DNA from: Leifsonia williamsii
GTDB lineage: Bacteria > Actinomycetota > Actinomycetes > Actinomycetales > Microbacteriaceae
Length of the DNA: 64,000 bases
NCBI RefSeq assembly: GCF_030433685.1
Contig: NZ_JAROCF010000001.1
Location: 1,674,001-1,738,000 of the forward strand
Reading direction: 5' to 3'
In this document: piece by piece, positions 17,610-25,755 of the stretch
How positions within the stretch are numbered: position 1 is the first letter of the stretch
How the letters are laid out: every line of letters begins with the position of its first letter
Program-made: the position numbers and the translations under genes
The notes under the pieces: model-generated
The model's database searches: none
Seen by the model: the letters and a program-made list of their open reading frames with translations, nothing else
Told to the model about the DNA's origin: nothing

Positions 17610-19126
17610 AGCTCGAGCTCCGCGGCATCACCAAACGGTTCGGTGCCCTGGTCGCGAACGACCACATCGACCTCACGGTCGAACCCGGAGAGATCCACTG
17701 CCTGCTCGGCGAGAACGGCGCAGGCAAGTCGACTCTGATGAACGTCCTGTACGGCCTCTACCAGGCCGAGGAGGGCGAGATCCTGCTGGACGACGAGGTG
17801 CAGCGGTTCGCCGGCCCCGGCGATGCGATGAAGGCCGGCATCGGCATGGTGCACCAGCACTTCATGCTCATCCCCGTCTTCACCGTCGCTGAGAACGTGA
17901 TGCTCGGCCACGAGCAGACGAGGTTCGGCGGTCGTCTCGACCTGGCCGCGGCCCGCGCGAAGGTGCGCGAGATCTCGGACCGGTTCGGCTTCGACGTCGA
18001 CCCGGACGCGGTCGTGGAGGACCTCCCGGTCGGTGTGCAGCAGCGCGTGGAGATCATCAAGGCGCTCTCCCGCGACGCGAAGGTGCTCGTGTTCGACGAG
18101 CCGACCGCGGTGCTGACCCCGCAGGAGACCGACGAGCTGATGGCGATCATGCGCCAGCTCAAGGAGCAGGGCACAGCGATCATCTTCATCACCCACAAGC
18201 TCCGGGAGGTGCGGGAGGTCGCCGACCGCATCACCGTGATCCGCCTGGGCAAGGTGATCGGGGAGGCGGAGCCGACCGCGACGAACACCGAGCTGGCCTC
18301 GATGATGGTCGGCCGTGCGGTGTCGCTGACGGTCGCGAAGGAGCCCGCGACACCGGGGGAGCCGGCGCTCGTGGTCCGCGACCTTTCGGTCATCGACCCG
18401 ATCGGCCAGCTGGTCGTCAACCGTGTCAGCTTCGAGGTGCGCGCGGGGGAGATCCTCGCGATCGCCGGCGTCCAGGGCAACGGGCAGACCGAGCTGACCG
18501 AGGCGATCCTGGGCCTGCAGCCGCGGGTGGAGGGCGAGATCCTGCTCGACGGGACGCCGATCCAGGGCCGCAGCGTGCGCAAGGTGCTCGACGCGGGCGT
18601 CGGGTTCGTGCCGGAGGACCGCAACGAGGACGGTCTCGTTGGCGAGTTCAGCATCCAGGAGAACCTGATGCTGGACCGGTCGACGGGAGCGCCGTTCGTC
18701 AAGGGCGGCAACATCCAGTTCTCCTACTTGAAGGACTTCGCTGAAGAGAAGGTGCGCGAGTTCGACGTGCGCACCCAGTCGATCGACACCGCGGTGGGCC
18801 GCCTCTCCGGCGGCAACGCGCAGAAGGTCGTGCTGGCGCGCGAGCTGAGCCGCGAGCTGCGACTGTTCGTCGCCGCGCAGCCGACCCGCGGCCTGGATGT
18901 CGGCTCGATCGAGTTCGTGCACAAGCGGATCGTCGAGACCCGCGACTCCGGCGTGCCGGTGATCGTGGTCTCGACCGAGCTGGACGAGGTGGCTGCGCTG
19001 GCCGACCGCATCGCGGTGATGTACCGCGGCGGGATCGTAGGAATCGTGCCGGGCAACACGTCGCGCGACGTGCTCGGCCTCATGATGGCCGGCGAGACGC
19101 CGGAGCAGGCGGGAGCTGCAGCATGA
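17606..19126 (+). CDS. ABC transporter ATPase, duplicated (nucleoside importer)
   Basis: A 506-aa protein with two fused ATP-binding domains, as in sugar and nucleoside importers of the RbsA/NupO type. The first half has Walker A GENGAGKST near residue 36, signature LPVGVQQRVEIIKAL and Walker B VLVFDEPTAVL. The second half has a degenerate Walker A (GVQGNGQTELTEA) and a complete signature LSGGNAQKVVLARELSR. Unequal sites are normal for this family. It energises the two permeases encoded next; its stop overlaps the first permease start. Upstream SD is AGAAGGAAA. Confidence 0.94.
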   Translation: MKLELRGITKRFGALVANDHIDLTVEPGEIHCLLGENGAGKSTLMNVLYGLYQAEEGEILLDDEVQRFAGPGDAMKAGIGMVHQHFMLIPVFTVAENVMLGHEQTRFGGRLDLAAARAKVREISDRFGFDVDPDAVVEDLPVGVQQRVEIIKALSRDAKVLVFDEPTAVLTPQETDELMAIMRQLKEQGTAIIFITHKLREVREVADRITVIRLGKVIGEAEPTATNTELASMMVGRAVSLTVAKEPATPGEPALVVRDLSVIDPIGQLVVNRVSFEVRAGEILAIAGVQGNGQTELTEAILGLQPRVEGEILLDGTPIQGRSVRKVLDAGVGFVPEDRNEDGLVGEFSIQENLMLDRSTGAPFVKGGNIQFSYLKDFAEEKVREFDVRTQSIDTAVGRLSGGNAQKVVLARELSRELRLFVAAQPTRGLDVGSIEFVHKRIVETRDSGVPVIVVSTELDEVAALADRIAVMYRGGIVGIVPGNTSRDVLGLMMAGETPEQAGAAA

Positions 19127-20403
19127 CCGGGACCGAGACGACGACGGCGCAGCCGGCGGACGGCCGCCCGGCGCCGCAGCCGGAGCAGCAGGAGGAGCCG
19201 CGCTTCAACCGCGCGCTGCGCGAGATCATGGCGGGCCCGGTGGTCATCTCCATCCTCGCCGTGGTGCTCGCCCTGATCGTCGGCGCGATCCTCATCGCGG
19301 TGACCGACCCCCAGGTGCAGAAGGCGGCCGGATACTTCTTCGCCCGCCCCGGCGACACCTTCTCGGCGATCTGGGACTCCGTCTCCAGCGCCTACGTGTC
19401 GATGTTCCAAGGCGCGATCTACAACTTCCGGCGACCGACGTTCGTCGCGGGCATCCGCCCGCTGACCGAGACGCTGACCTTCGCGACTCCGCTGATCGTC
19501 TCCGGTCTCGGCGTCGCGCTGGCGTTCCGCGTCGGCCTGTTCAACATCGGTGGCCAGGGGCAGATCCTGATCGCGGCCGCCGCCTCCGCGTGGGTCGGCT
19601 TCTCGTGGAACCTGCCGCCGGTCATCCACCTGGTGCTCGCCGTCGTCGCGGGCATCGTCGGCGGTGCGATCTGGGCCGGCATCGTGGGCCTTCTGAAGGC
19701 GCGCACGGGCGCGCACGAGGTGATCGTCACGATCATGCTCAACTACATCGCCTTCTACCTGATCTCGTACATGCTCCGTACGCAGGGCCTCCTGCAGGCG
19801 CCGGGGTCGAACAACCCGAAGGCGCCGCCGATCCACGAGAACGCGGTGTTCCCGGCGCTGTTCGGGCCGCGGTTCAACCTCACCTGGGCCTTCGTCGTGG
19901 TCATCGCCGCGACCGTCTTCGTGTGGTGGCTGATCAACCGGTCGAGCCTCGGCTTCCGCTTCCGCGCGGTCGGCGAGAACCCGAACGCCGCACGCGTGGC
20001 CGGCATCAACGTGAAGAACGTCTACCTCTACGCGATGCTGATCGCGGGTGGTCTGGTGGGCATCGCGGGTGCGAGCCAGGCGTTGGGCGTGTTCCCGCAG
20101 GGCATCAGCTCGGGTGTGGATGCGGGGATCGGCTTCGACGCGATCACCGTGGCGCTGCTCGGCCGGTCGCGGCCGTGGGGCGTGTTCGTCGCCGGGCTCC
20201 TGTTCGGTGCGTTGAAGGCCGGCGGGTACACCATCCAGGCGGCCAACGACATCCCGATCGACATCGTGCTGGTCGTGCAGTCGCTCATCGTCCTGTTCGT
20301 CGCCGCGCCGCCGCTGGTGCGGGCGATCTTCCGCCTGCCCGCGCCCGGGAGCACGCCCCGGAGACAGCGTCCCATCGTCTCGAAGGAGGTGGCGGCCAAG
20401 TGA
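19123..20403 (+). CDS. ABC transporter permease 1 (nucleoside importer)
   Basis: A 426-aa BPD_transp_2 family permease. After a 30-residue polar N-terminus rich in Thr, Pro and Gln, about eight to ten hydrophobic segments follow. The family signatures GLFNIGGQGQILIAAAASAW and FRAVGENPNAARVAGINVKN (coupling region to the ATPase) are clear. The ATG overlaps the ATPase stop (ATGA) and the stop overlaps the second permease start (GTGA). It forms the membrane channel with the next protein. Confidence 0.93.
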   Translation: MTGTETTTAQPADGRPAPQPEQQEEPRFNRALREIMAGPVVISILAVVLALIVGAILIAVTDPQVQKAAGYFFARPGDTFSAIWDSVSSAYVSMFQGAIYNFRRPTFVAGIRPLTETLTFATPLIVSGLGVALAFRVGLFNIGGQGQILIAAAASAWVGFSWNLPPVIHLVLAVVAGIVGGAIWAGIVGLLKARTGAHEVIVTIMLNYIAFYLISYMLRTQGLLQAPGSNNPKAPPIHENAVFPALFGPRFNLTWAFVVVIAATVFVWWLINRSSLGFRFRAVGENPNAARVAGINVKNVYLYAMLIAGGLVGIAGASQALGVFPQGISSGVDAGIGFDAITVALLGRSRPWGVFVAGLLFGALKAGGYTIQAANDIPIDIVLVVQSLIVLFVAAPPLVRAIFRLPAPGSTPRRQRPIVSKEVAAK

Positions 20404-21689
20404 GCACCACCGCCCCCGTCGTTCCCGACTCCTCGCCCATCGTCCTGGAGAAGGCGCAGATCCGGTCCTGGAAGGCGCCGATCGCGTTCGCCGTGTTCGT
20501 GGTGATCAGCCTCCTGCTGTTCCTCGGCTTCCAGCGTCACGGCCAGTCCACGTTCCGGTTCTCGGAGACCTCCGACGCGGTCAAGATCGCGAACCTGACC
20601 GTCGACACGTTCTCGACCACGATCGTGGTCATCGTGCTGCTGGCGATCATCACCGCCGTCAGCGCGTGGCTGTCGTGGCAGGCGCGCAAGACGCCGATCT
20701 GGCTCGTGATCGTCTTCGCGCTGATCTTCATGTTCGGCTTCCTGGCCTGGGCGGGATCCGGCGAGCTGCCGGTGCCGGTCACGGGTCTCCTGCTGGGCAC
20801 GATCAGCCTCTCGGTGCCGCTCGTCTTCGGCGCCCTCGGCGGCGTCATCTCCGAGCGCGGCGGCGTCGTCAACGTCGCGATCGAGGGCCAGCTGCTGGCC
20901 GGCGCGTTCGTCTCGGCGATGACCGCGACCCTCACCGGGTCGTGGGTGGTCGGCCTGCTGGCCGCGCTGATCGCGGGTGTGCTGGTGTCGTTCGTGCTCG
21001 CCGCGTTCTCGATCAAGTACCTGGTCGACCAGGTCATCGTCGGCGTCGTGCTGAACGTGCTCGTGACCGGTCTGACCAGCTTCCTGTACTCGAAGGTGCT
21101 GGCCGCCGACCCGTCGCTGCTGAACCGTCCGCCGCGCCTGCCGGAGTGGCCCATCCCGGTCCTGTCCGAGATCCCGATCATCGGGCCGGTGCTGTTCCGC
21201 CAGACGATCATCGAGTACCTGATGTACATCGCGATCTTCGCGGTCTGGTTCGGTCTGTTCAAGACCCGCTGGGGCCTGCGCCTGCGCTCGGTCGGCGAGC
21301 ACCCCGAGGCCGCGGACACCGTCGGCATCAACGTCAACGGCACCCGGTTCTGGAACGTGTCCCTCGCCGGCGCGGTCGCCGGGCTCGGCGGCGCGTACTT
21401 CACGCTCGGATCGGTCGGCGCGTTCAGCAAGGAGATGACCGCCGGTCAGGGCTTCATCGCCCTCGCCGCCGTGATCTTCGGCCGCTGGGACCCGATCAAG
21501 GCGACTCTCGCCGCCCTGCTGTTCGGCTTCGCCTCCAATCTTCAGAACGTGCTCGGCATCATCGGCTCGCCCGTGCCGAGCGAGTTCATGCTGATGCTGC
21601 CGTACGTCGTGACGATCTTCGCCGTCGCCGGCCTGGTCGGCATGTCCCGGGCGCCCGCCGCCGACGGCAAGCCGTACATCAAGTCATAG
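20400..21689 (+). CDS. ABC transporter permease 2 (nucleoside importer)
   Basis: A 429-aa paralogous permease. GVVNVAIEGQLLAGAFVSAM and LRSVGEHPEAADTVGINVNG correspond to the same two signatures as in permease 1. The C-terminus FAVAGLVGMSRAPAADGKPYI is typical of the second subunit in BmpA-type nucleoside systems. It has a GTG start within AAGTGA at the end of permease 1, with AAGGAGG 11 bases upstream. Ten bases downstream begins cdd, so import and deamination are one transcript. Confidence 0.93.
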   Translation: MSTTAPVVPDSSPIVLEKAQIRSWKAPIAFAVFVVISLLLFLGFQRHGQSTFRFSETSDAVKIANLTVDTFSTTIVVIVLLAIITAVSAWLSWQARKTPIWLVIVFALIFMFGFLAWAGSGELPVPVTGLLLGTISLSVPLVFGALGGVISERGGVVNVAIEGQLLAGAFVSAMTATLTGSWVVGLLAALIAGVLVSFVLAAFSIKYLVDQVIVGVVLNVLVTGLTSFLYSKVLAADPSLLNRPPRLPEWPIPVLSEIPIIGPVLFRQTIIEYLMYIAIFAVWFGLFKTRWGLRLRSVGEHPEAADTVGINVNGTRFWNVSLAGAVAGLGGAYFTLGSVGAFSKEMTAGQGFIALAAVIFGRWDPIKATLAALLFGFASNLQNVLGIIGSPVPSEFMLMLPYVVTIFAVAGLVGMSRAPAADGKPYIKS

Positions 21690-21699
21690 GCGGAGGAGC

Positions 21700-22137
21700 A
21701 TGACCACCGAGATCGACTGGGAGGCGCTGCGCGCCTCCGCCCGCGAGGCGATGACCCACGCCTACGTGCCGTACTCGAACTTCCCCGTCGGCGCCGCCGC
21801 CCTGGTCGACGACGGCCGGATCGTCAGCGGCTGCAACGTGGAGAACGCCAGCTACGGCGTCACCCTGTGCGCCGAGTGCGGCCTGGTGTCGTCGCTCGCG
21901 ATGACCGGAGGCGGCCACCTCGTGGCCTTCGCGTGCGTCGACGGCGACGGGAACACCCTCATGCCGTGCGGCCGCTGCCGGCAACTGCTGTACGAGCACT
22001 CCGCCGAGGGGATGCTGCTGGAGACCGTCTCGGGCATCCGCACCATCGACGAGGTGCTGCCCGACGCCTTCGGCCCGCGCCAGCTGGTGGAGTACCGCCG
22101 CGGCCACGCCGGCGGCGGCGACATCGACAACGACTAA
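21700..22137 (+). CDS. cdd: Cytidine deaminase
   Basis: A 145-aa homotetrameric-type cytidine deaminase that converts cytidine and deoxycytidine to uridine forms. The zinc site is visible as LCAECGLVSSLAM (Cys and catalytic Glu of the CAE motif) and MPCGRCRQLLYE (PCxxC). YSNFPVGAAALVDDGRIVSGCNVENASYG is the substrate-binding N-terminal part. GGAGG lies 6 bases before the ATG. It sits between the nucleoside importer and deoA, as expected for pyrimidine salvage. Confidence 0.96.
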   Translation: MTTEIDWEALRASAREAMTHAYVPYSNFPVGAAALVDDGRIVSGCNVENASYGVTLCAECGLVSSLAMTGGGHLVAFACVDGDGNTLMPCGRCRQLLYEHSAEGMLLETVSGIRTIDEVLPDAFGPRQLVEYRRGHAGGGDIDND

Positions 22138-22151
22138 GGAACCTTCTCGCA

Positions 22152-23456
22152 GTGACTCAGACCCCAGCGGTCGAGGCGTTCGACGCCGTCGACCTGATCC
22201 GGACCAAGCGCGACAGCGGCGAGCTCTCGACCGCCGAGATCGACTGGCTGATCGACGCCTACACACGCGGCTACGTGGCCGACGAGCAGATGTCGGCCAT
22301 GACCATGGCGATCTTCCTGAACGGGATGACGCGGCGCGAGATCAAGGACCTCACGCTCGCGATGATCCGCTCGGGCGAGCGGATGGACTTCTCCGGCCTC
22401 GGCAAGCCGACCGCCGACAAGCACTCGACCGGCGGCGTGGGCGACAAGATCACGCTGCCGCTGATGCCGCTCGTGGCCTCCTTCGGCGTCGCCGTGCCGC
22501 AGCTCTCCGGCCGCGGCCTCGGCCACACCGGCGGCACGCTCGACAAGCTCGAGAGCATCCCCGGGTGGAGGGCCAACCTCTCCAACGAGGAGATGTTCGC
22601 GCAGCTCCGCGAGCTGAGCGGCGTCATCTGCGCCGCCGGCTCCGGGCTCGCACCCGCCGACGGCAAGCTGTACGCACTGCGCGACATCACCGGGACGGTC
22701 GAGGCCATCCCGCTCATCGCCTCCTCGATCATGTCCAAGAAGATCGCCGAGGGCACGGGCGCGCTGGTGCTCGACGTGAAGTTCGGCTCCGGCGCCTTCC
22801 TCAAGGACATCGACCGCTCGCGCGAGCTGGCGCGCACGATGGTGGAGCTGGGCCGGGATGCGGGAGTCGCGACCTCCGCCCTCCTGACCGACATGAACGT
22901 CCCGCTCGGTCTCGCGATCGGCAACGCCAACGAGGTCCGCGAGTCGGTCGAGGTGCTCGCCGGAGGCGGGCCCGCCGACGTCGTGGAGCTCACCGTCGCG
23001 CTGGCCCGCGAGATGCTGGCGCTCGCCGGCCGCCCCGACGAGGACGTGGAGGCCGCGCTGAAGGACGGCCGCGCCATGGACTCCTGGCGCAAGACGGTCC
23101 GCGCCCAGGGCGGCGACCCCGACGCCGCGCTCCCGGCCGCCCGCGAGACGCACACCGTGGTCGCGGAGGCGGACGGCGTCCTGGTCGAGCAGCAGGCCCT
23201 CCCGTTCGGCATCGCCGCCTGGCGCCTCGGCGCCGGCCGCGCCCGCAAGCAGGACCCGGTGCAGCACGCGGCGGGCATCGACCTGCACGCGAAGCCCGGC
23301 GACGAGGTGAAGGCGGGACAGCCCCTCTTCACGCTGGCGGCGGACGAGCCCGCCCGCTTCGAGCGCGCCCTGGAGGCGCTGGAGGGCGCGTACCGGATCG
23401 CGCCTCCCGGGACCGCGTTCGAGCGCGGGCCGCTGGTGGCGGAGCGGATCGGCTGA
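22152..23456 (+). CDS. deoA: Thymidine (pyrimidine-nucleoside) phosphorylase
   Basis: A 434-aa class II nucleoside phosphorylase that splits thymidine, and possibly uridine, into base and sugar-1-phosphate. KHSTGGVGDKITLPLMPLVA is the phosphate-binding signature near residue 85 and SGRGLGHTGGTLDKLESIPG is the hallmark family motif near residue 117. The C-terminal domain VVAEADGVLVEQQALPFGIA follows. The GTG start is 14 bases after cdd, with AAGGA upstream. Thymidine versus broader pyrimidine preference cannot be decided here. Confidence 0.94.
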   Translation: MTQTPAVEAFDAVDLIRTKRDSGELSTAEIDWLIDAYTRGYVADEQMSAMTMAIFLNGMTRREIKDLTLAMIRSGERMDFSGLGKPTADKHSTGGVGDKITLPLMPLVASFGVAVPQLSGRGLGHTGGTLDKLESIPGWRANLSNEEMFAQLRELSGVICAAGSGLAPADGKLYALRDITGTVEAIPLIASSIMSKKIAEGTGALVLDVKFGSGAFLKDIDRSRELARTMVELGRDAGVATSALLTDMNVPLGLAIGNANEVRESVEVLAGGGPADVVELTVALAREMLALAGRPDEDVEAALKDGRAMDSWRKTVRAQGGDPDAALPAARETHTVVAEADGVLVEQQALPFGIAAWRLGAGRARKQDPVQHAAGIDLHAKPGDEVKAGQPLFTLAADEPARFERALEALEGAYRIAPPGTAFERGPLVAERIG

Positions 23457-23508
23457 GCGACTCCGACGAGCGGCTTCCTCGGGCCTGCCGGGCCCACGAC
23501 CGAACGCA

Positions 23509-23520
23509 TAGGGTGAGAGC
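23509..23520 (+). promoter_or_regulatory. Leaderless-type -10 box of add
   Basis: TAGGGT (23509-23514) is followed by GAGAGC and the add ATG at 23521. This suggests that add has its own transcript in addition to any read-through from deoA. Confidence 0.5.
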
Positions 23521-24639
23521 ATGACCGACGCGACGAACGAGTACCACCTGCCCGACGGGACCGACATCCGCAGCCTGCCGAAGGTGTCGCTGCACGATCA
23601 CCTCGACGGCGGTCTGCGGCCGGCGACCGTGCTGGAGCTGGGCGGCGAGATCGGGCTGGAGCTGCCGGCCGACGATCCCGAGACGCTCGCGGCGTGGTTC
23701 GCCGAGAAGTCCAACTCGGGCTCGCTCGTCGAGTACCTGAAGACGTTCGACCTGACCACGGCGGTCATGCAGACCCGCGAGGGCCTCGAGCGCGTGGCCC
23801 GCGAATTCGTGCAGGACCTCGGCGCCGACGGCGTCGTCTACGGCGAGATCCGTTGGGCGCCGGAGCAGCACTTGTCGCGCGGGCTGAGACTGGACGAGAC
23901 CGTGGAGGCGGTGCAGGCCGGCATCGAGCAGGGCATCGCCGACGTGCGCGGCGCGGGCGGCAGCATCCGCATCGGCCAGCTGGTCACCGCCATGCGCCAC
24001 AACGACCGCGGCCTCGAGATCGCGGAGCTCGCGGTGCGGCACCGCGATCGCGGCGTGGTCGGCTTCGACATCGCGGGGCCGGAGGCCGGCTTCCCGCCCT
24101 CGAACCACCGGGCGGCGTTCGACTACCTGGCCTCGGAGTTCTTCCCGGCGACCGTGCACGCGGGGGAGGCCGACGGTCTCGACAGCATCCGCAGCGCCCT
24201 GCTCGACGGCCGCGCCCTGCGGCTGGGCCACGGCGTGCGCCTGGCCGAGGACATCACGGTCGAGCGGCAGGACGACGAGAACACCTACGTCACGCTCGGC
24301 ACGCTCTCGCAGTGGGTGAAGGACCGCGAGATCGCGCTCGAGACGAGCCCGACCTCCAACCTGCAGACCGGGGCCATCGCCGCGTGGGGGACCGAGCTGC
24401 TCGACCACCCGTTCGACCTGCTGTACCAGCTCGGGTTCCGCGTGACGGTCAACACCGACAACCGCCTCATGAGCGGCACCACGTTGACCCGCGAGCTGAG
24501 CATCCTCGCCGACGCGTTCGCCTACGACCGCACCGACCTGGAGATCTTCCAGCTCAACGCGGCCGCCGGTGCGTTCCTGTCGTTCGAGGAGCGTGAGGAG
24601 TTGGCGGACATCATCACAGCAGGTTTCGAGGGTTCCTGA
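23521..24639 (+). CDS. add: Adenosine deaminase
   Basis: A 372-aa metal-dependent deaminase converting adenosine to inosine. The metal-binding SLHDHLDGGLRPATVLE (HxH-type), the catalytic VHAGEADG, the TSPTSNLQTGAI segment and NTDNRLMSGTTLTRE are all present. LHDHLDGGLRP is the usual actinobacterial variant of the LHxHLDG motif. Together with pnp (encoded 4 kb away on the other strand) it takes adenosine to hypoxanthine. No Shine-Dalgarno is seen; a -10 box lies 6 bases upstream. Confidence 0.95.
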   Translation: MTDATNEYHLPDGTDIRSLPKVSLHDHLDGGLRPATVLELGGEIGLELPADDPETLAAWFAEKSNSGSLVEYLKTFDLTTAVMQTREGLERVAREFVQDLGADGVVYGEIRWAPEQHLSRGLRLDETVEAVQAGIEQGIADVRGAGGSIRIGQLVTAMRHNDRGLEIAELAVRHRDRGVVGFDIAGPEAGFPPSNHRAAFDYLASEFFPATVHAGEADGLDSIRSALLDGRALRLGHGVRLAEDITVERQDDENTYVTLGTLSQWVKDREIALETSPTSNLQTGAIAAWGTELLDHPFDLLYQLGFRVTVNTDNRLMSGTTLTRELSILADAFAYDRTDLEIFQLNAAAGAFLSFEEREELADIITAGFEGS

Positions 24640-24651
24640 CCCGCCGACAGC

Positions 24652-24663
24652 TACGCTGAGACC
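24652..24663 (+). promoter_or_regulatory. Leaderless-type -10 box of the PTS IIA gene
   Basis: TACGCT (24652-24657), then GAGACC and the ATG at 24664. Confidence 0.45.
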
Positions 24664-25116
24664 ATGCCATTGCCGCCGCTGCCCGATTCCGCCGTCACCG
24701 TCGGGGCCCACGCCGCCGACTGGCGCGAGGCGGTGCAGCTGGCCGGTGAGGCGCTCGCGCGCTCCGGGGCGACCGAGCAGGGGTACGCGGCCCGGATGAT
24801 CCAGGTGATCGAGGAGTTCGGCGCCTACATCGTGATCGCGCCGGGGCTGGCGCTCGCGCACGCGCGGCCGGGGCCCGACGTCAACACGGACGGGCTGTCC
24901 GTCGTCATCCTCGACGAGCCTGTCGTGTTCGGGCACCCGCACAACGACCCCGTCTCCGTCGTGCTCGGCCTCGCCGTGTCGACGCCGGAGGCGCACGTCA
25001 CCAGCGTCGCCGAGCTCGCCAACGTCTTCAACGAGCCGGAGGCCATCCCGGCGCTCGCGGCCGCGACCAGCGTCGACGAGGTGCAGCGCATCCTGAAGGC
25101 GGAGGCCGTGCAGTGA
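24664..25116 (+). CDS. PTS sugar transporter subunit IIA (mannitol/fructose/ascorbate type)
   Basis: A 150-aa EIIA domain of the PTS_EIIA_2 family. The phosphorylated His is in GLALAHARPGPDVN, and VSVVLGLAVSTPEAHVT with a C-terminal helix completes the fold. It would accept phosphate from HPr and pass it to IIB. It is followed by a IIB gene with a GTGA overlap, but no IIC membrane subunit follows, so the pair must serve a distant permease or a regulatory role. Closest in look to UlaC-like IIA; the sugar is unknown. Confidence 0.9.
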   Translation: MPLPPLPDSAVTVGAHAADWREAVQLAGEALARSGATEQGYAARMIQVIEEFGAYIVIAPGLALAHARPGPDVNTDGLSVVILDEPVVFGHPHNDPVSVVLGLAVSTPEAHVTSVAELANVFNEPEAIPALAAATSVDEVQRILKAEAVQ

Positions 25117-25385
25117 AGATCGTCGCCATCTGCGGTGTCGGCGTCGGCACCTCCGGCATCCTCAAGGTCAACGCCGAGCGCGTGCTCGACCGGCTCGGGA
25201 TCGACGCCGACGTCACGGCGTCGGACCTCGCCCACGTCGACGAGGCGGCGGCTGACGCGCAGGTGATCCTGGCCTCCCCGGAGCTGGTCGACCGGATCGG
25301 CCGCACCAACGCCGACGTGGTCGTCGTGCAGAACTACTTCGACCTCGAGGAGCTGGAGCAGAAGCTCGACGAGGCGCTCGGCTAG
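25113..25385 (+). CDS. PTS sugar transporter subunit IIB
   Basis: A 90-aa IIB domain of the lactose/ascorbate superfamily. The phospho-accepting Cys is Cys7 in VAICGVGVGTSGILK, a typical P-loop-like CGxGxGTS start. Length and the C-terminal NYFDLEELEQKLDEALG are normal for a stand-alone UlaB-like IIB. It starts with a GTG overlapping the IIA stop. No IIC gene is found on either side; the next gene is a convergent ArsR regulator. Confidence 0.88.
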   Translation: MKIVAICGVGVGTSGILKVNAERVLDRLGIDADVTASDLAHVDEAAADAQVILASPELVDRIGRTNADVVVVQNYFDLEELEQKLDEALG

Positions 25386-25398
25386 AGCGCCTGCGCCC

Positions 25399-25701
25399 TC
25401 AGTCGCGCAGCAGCGCCTCCACCAGCCCGGGGAAGCGCTCGTCGAGCTCGTCGCGCCGGAGCTGGATCTCGTGCGTGCGGCCGCTGACGATGGTCCGGGT
25501 CAGGCCGGCCTCGCGCAGCGTCTTGAAGTGGTGCGCCATGGTCGACTTCTGCACATCGACGCCCCACTCCGTCATCGACTTCGGGTGCGGCCGCCCGTCG
25601 GCGAGGACCCGCACGATCTGCAGCCGGATGGGGTCGGCCACGGCCCGCAGCACCTCCACGAGTTCCACGTCGTCCATGGCGGGAATGGGGTAGTCGGTCA
25701 T
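25399..25701 (-). CDS. ArsR-family winged-helix repressor
   Basis: A 100-aa regulator. A helix-turn-helix is visible in ADPIRLQIVRVLADG, then the recognition segment KSTMAHHFKTLREAGLTRTI, and a wing GRTHEIQLRRDEL. No CxC metal-binding motif is seen in the usual helix positions, so a non-metal signal is likely. It is divergent from an MFS exporter with palindromes in the shared promoter region, the standard arrangement for a repressor controlling itself and an efflux pump. Confidence 0.88.
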   Translation of the reverse strand: MTDYPIPAMDDVELVEVLRAVADPIRLQIVRVLADGRPHPKSMTEWGVDVQKSTMAHHFKTLREAGLTRTIVSGRTHEIQLRRDELDERFPGLVEALLRD

Positions 25702-25713
25702 CGCTCATCCATA

Positions 25714-25755
25714 ATTGTTTGACAATCATCGAACTATTGCCGTACCGTAACGGTA
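25714..25755 (+). promoter_or_regulatory. ArsR/MFS divergent operator-promoter
   Basis: ATTGT-TTG-ACAAT (25714-25726) embeds a perfect -35 TTGACA (25719-25724). An 18-base gap leads to TACCGT (25743-25748), which is one arm of a second palindrome, TACCGT-A-ACGGTA (25743-25755). The MFS ATG begins at 25755, 6 bases after the -10. A bound repressor would cover both promoter elements. Confidence 0.6.
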
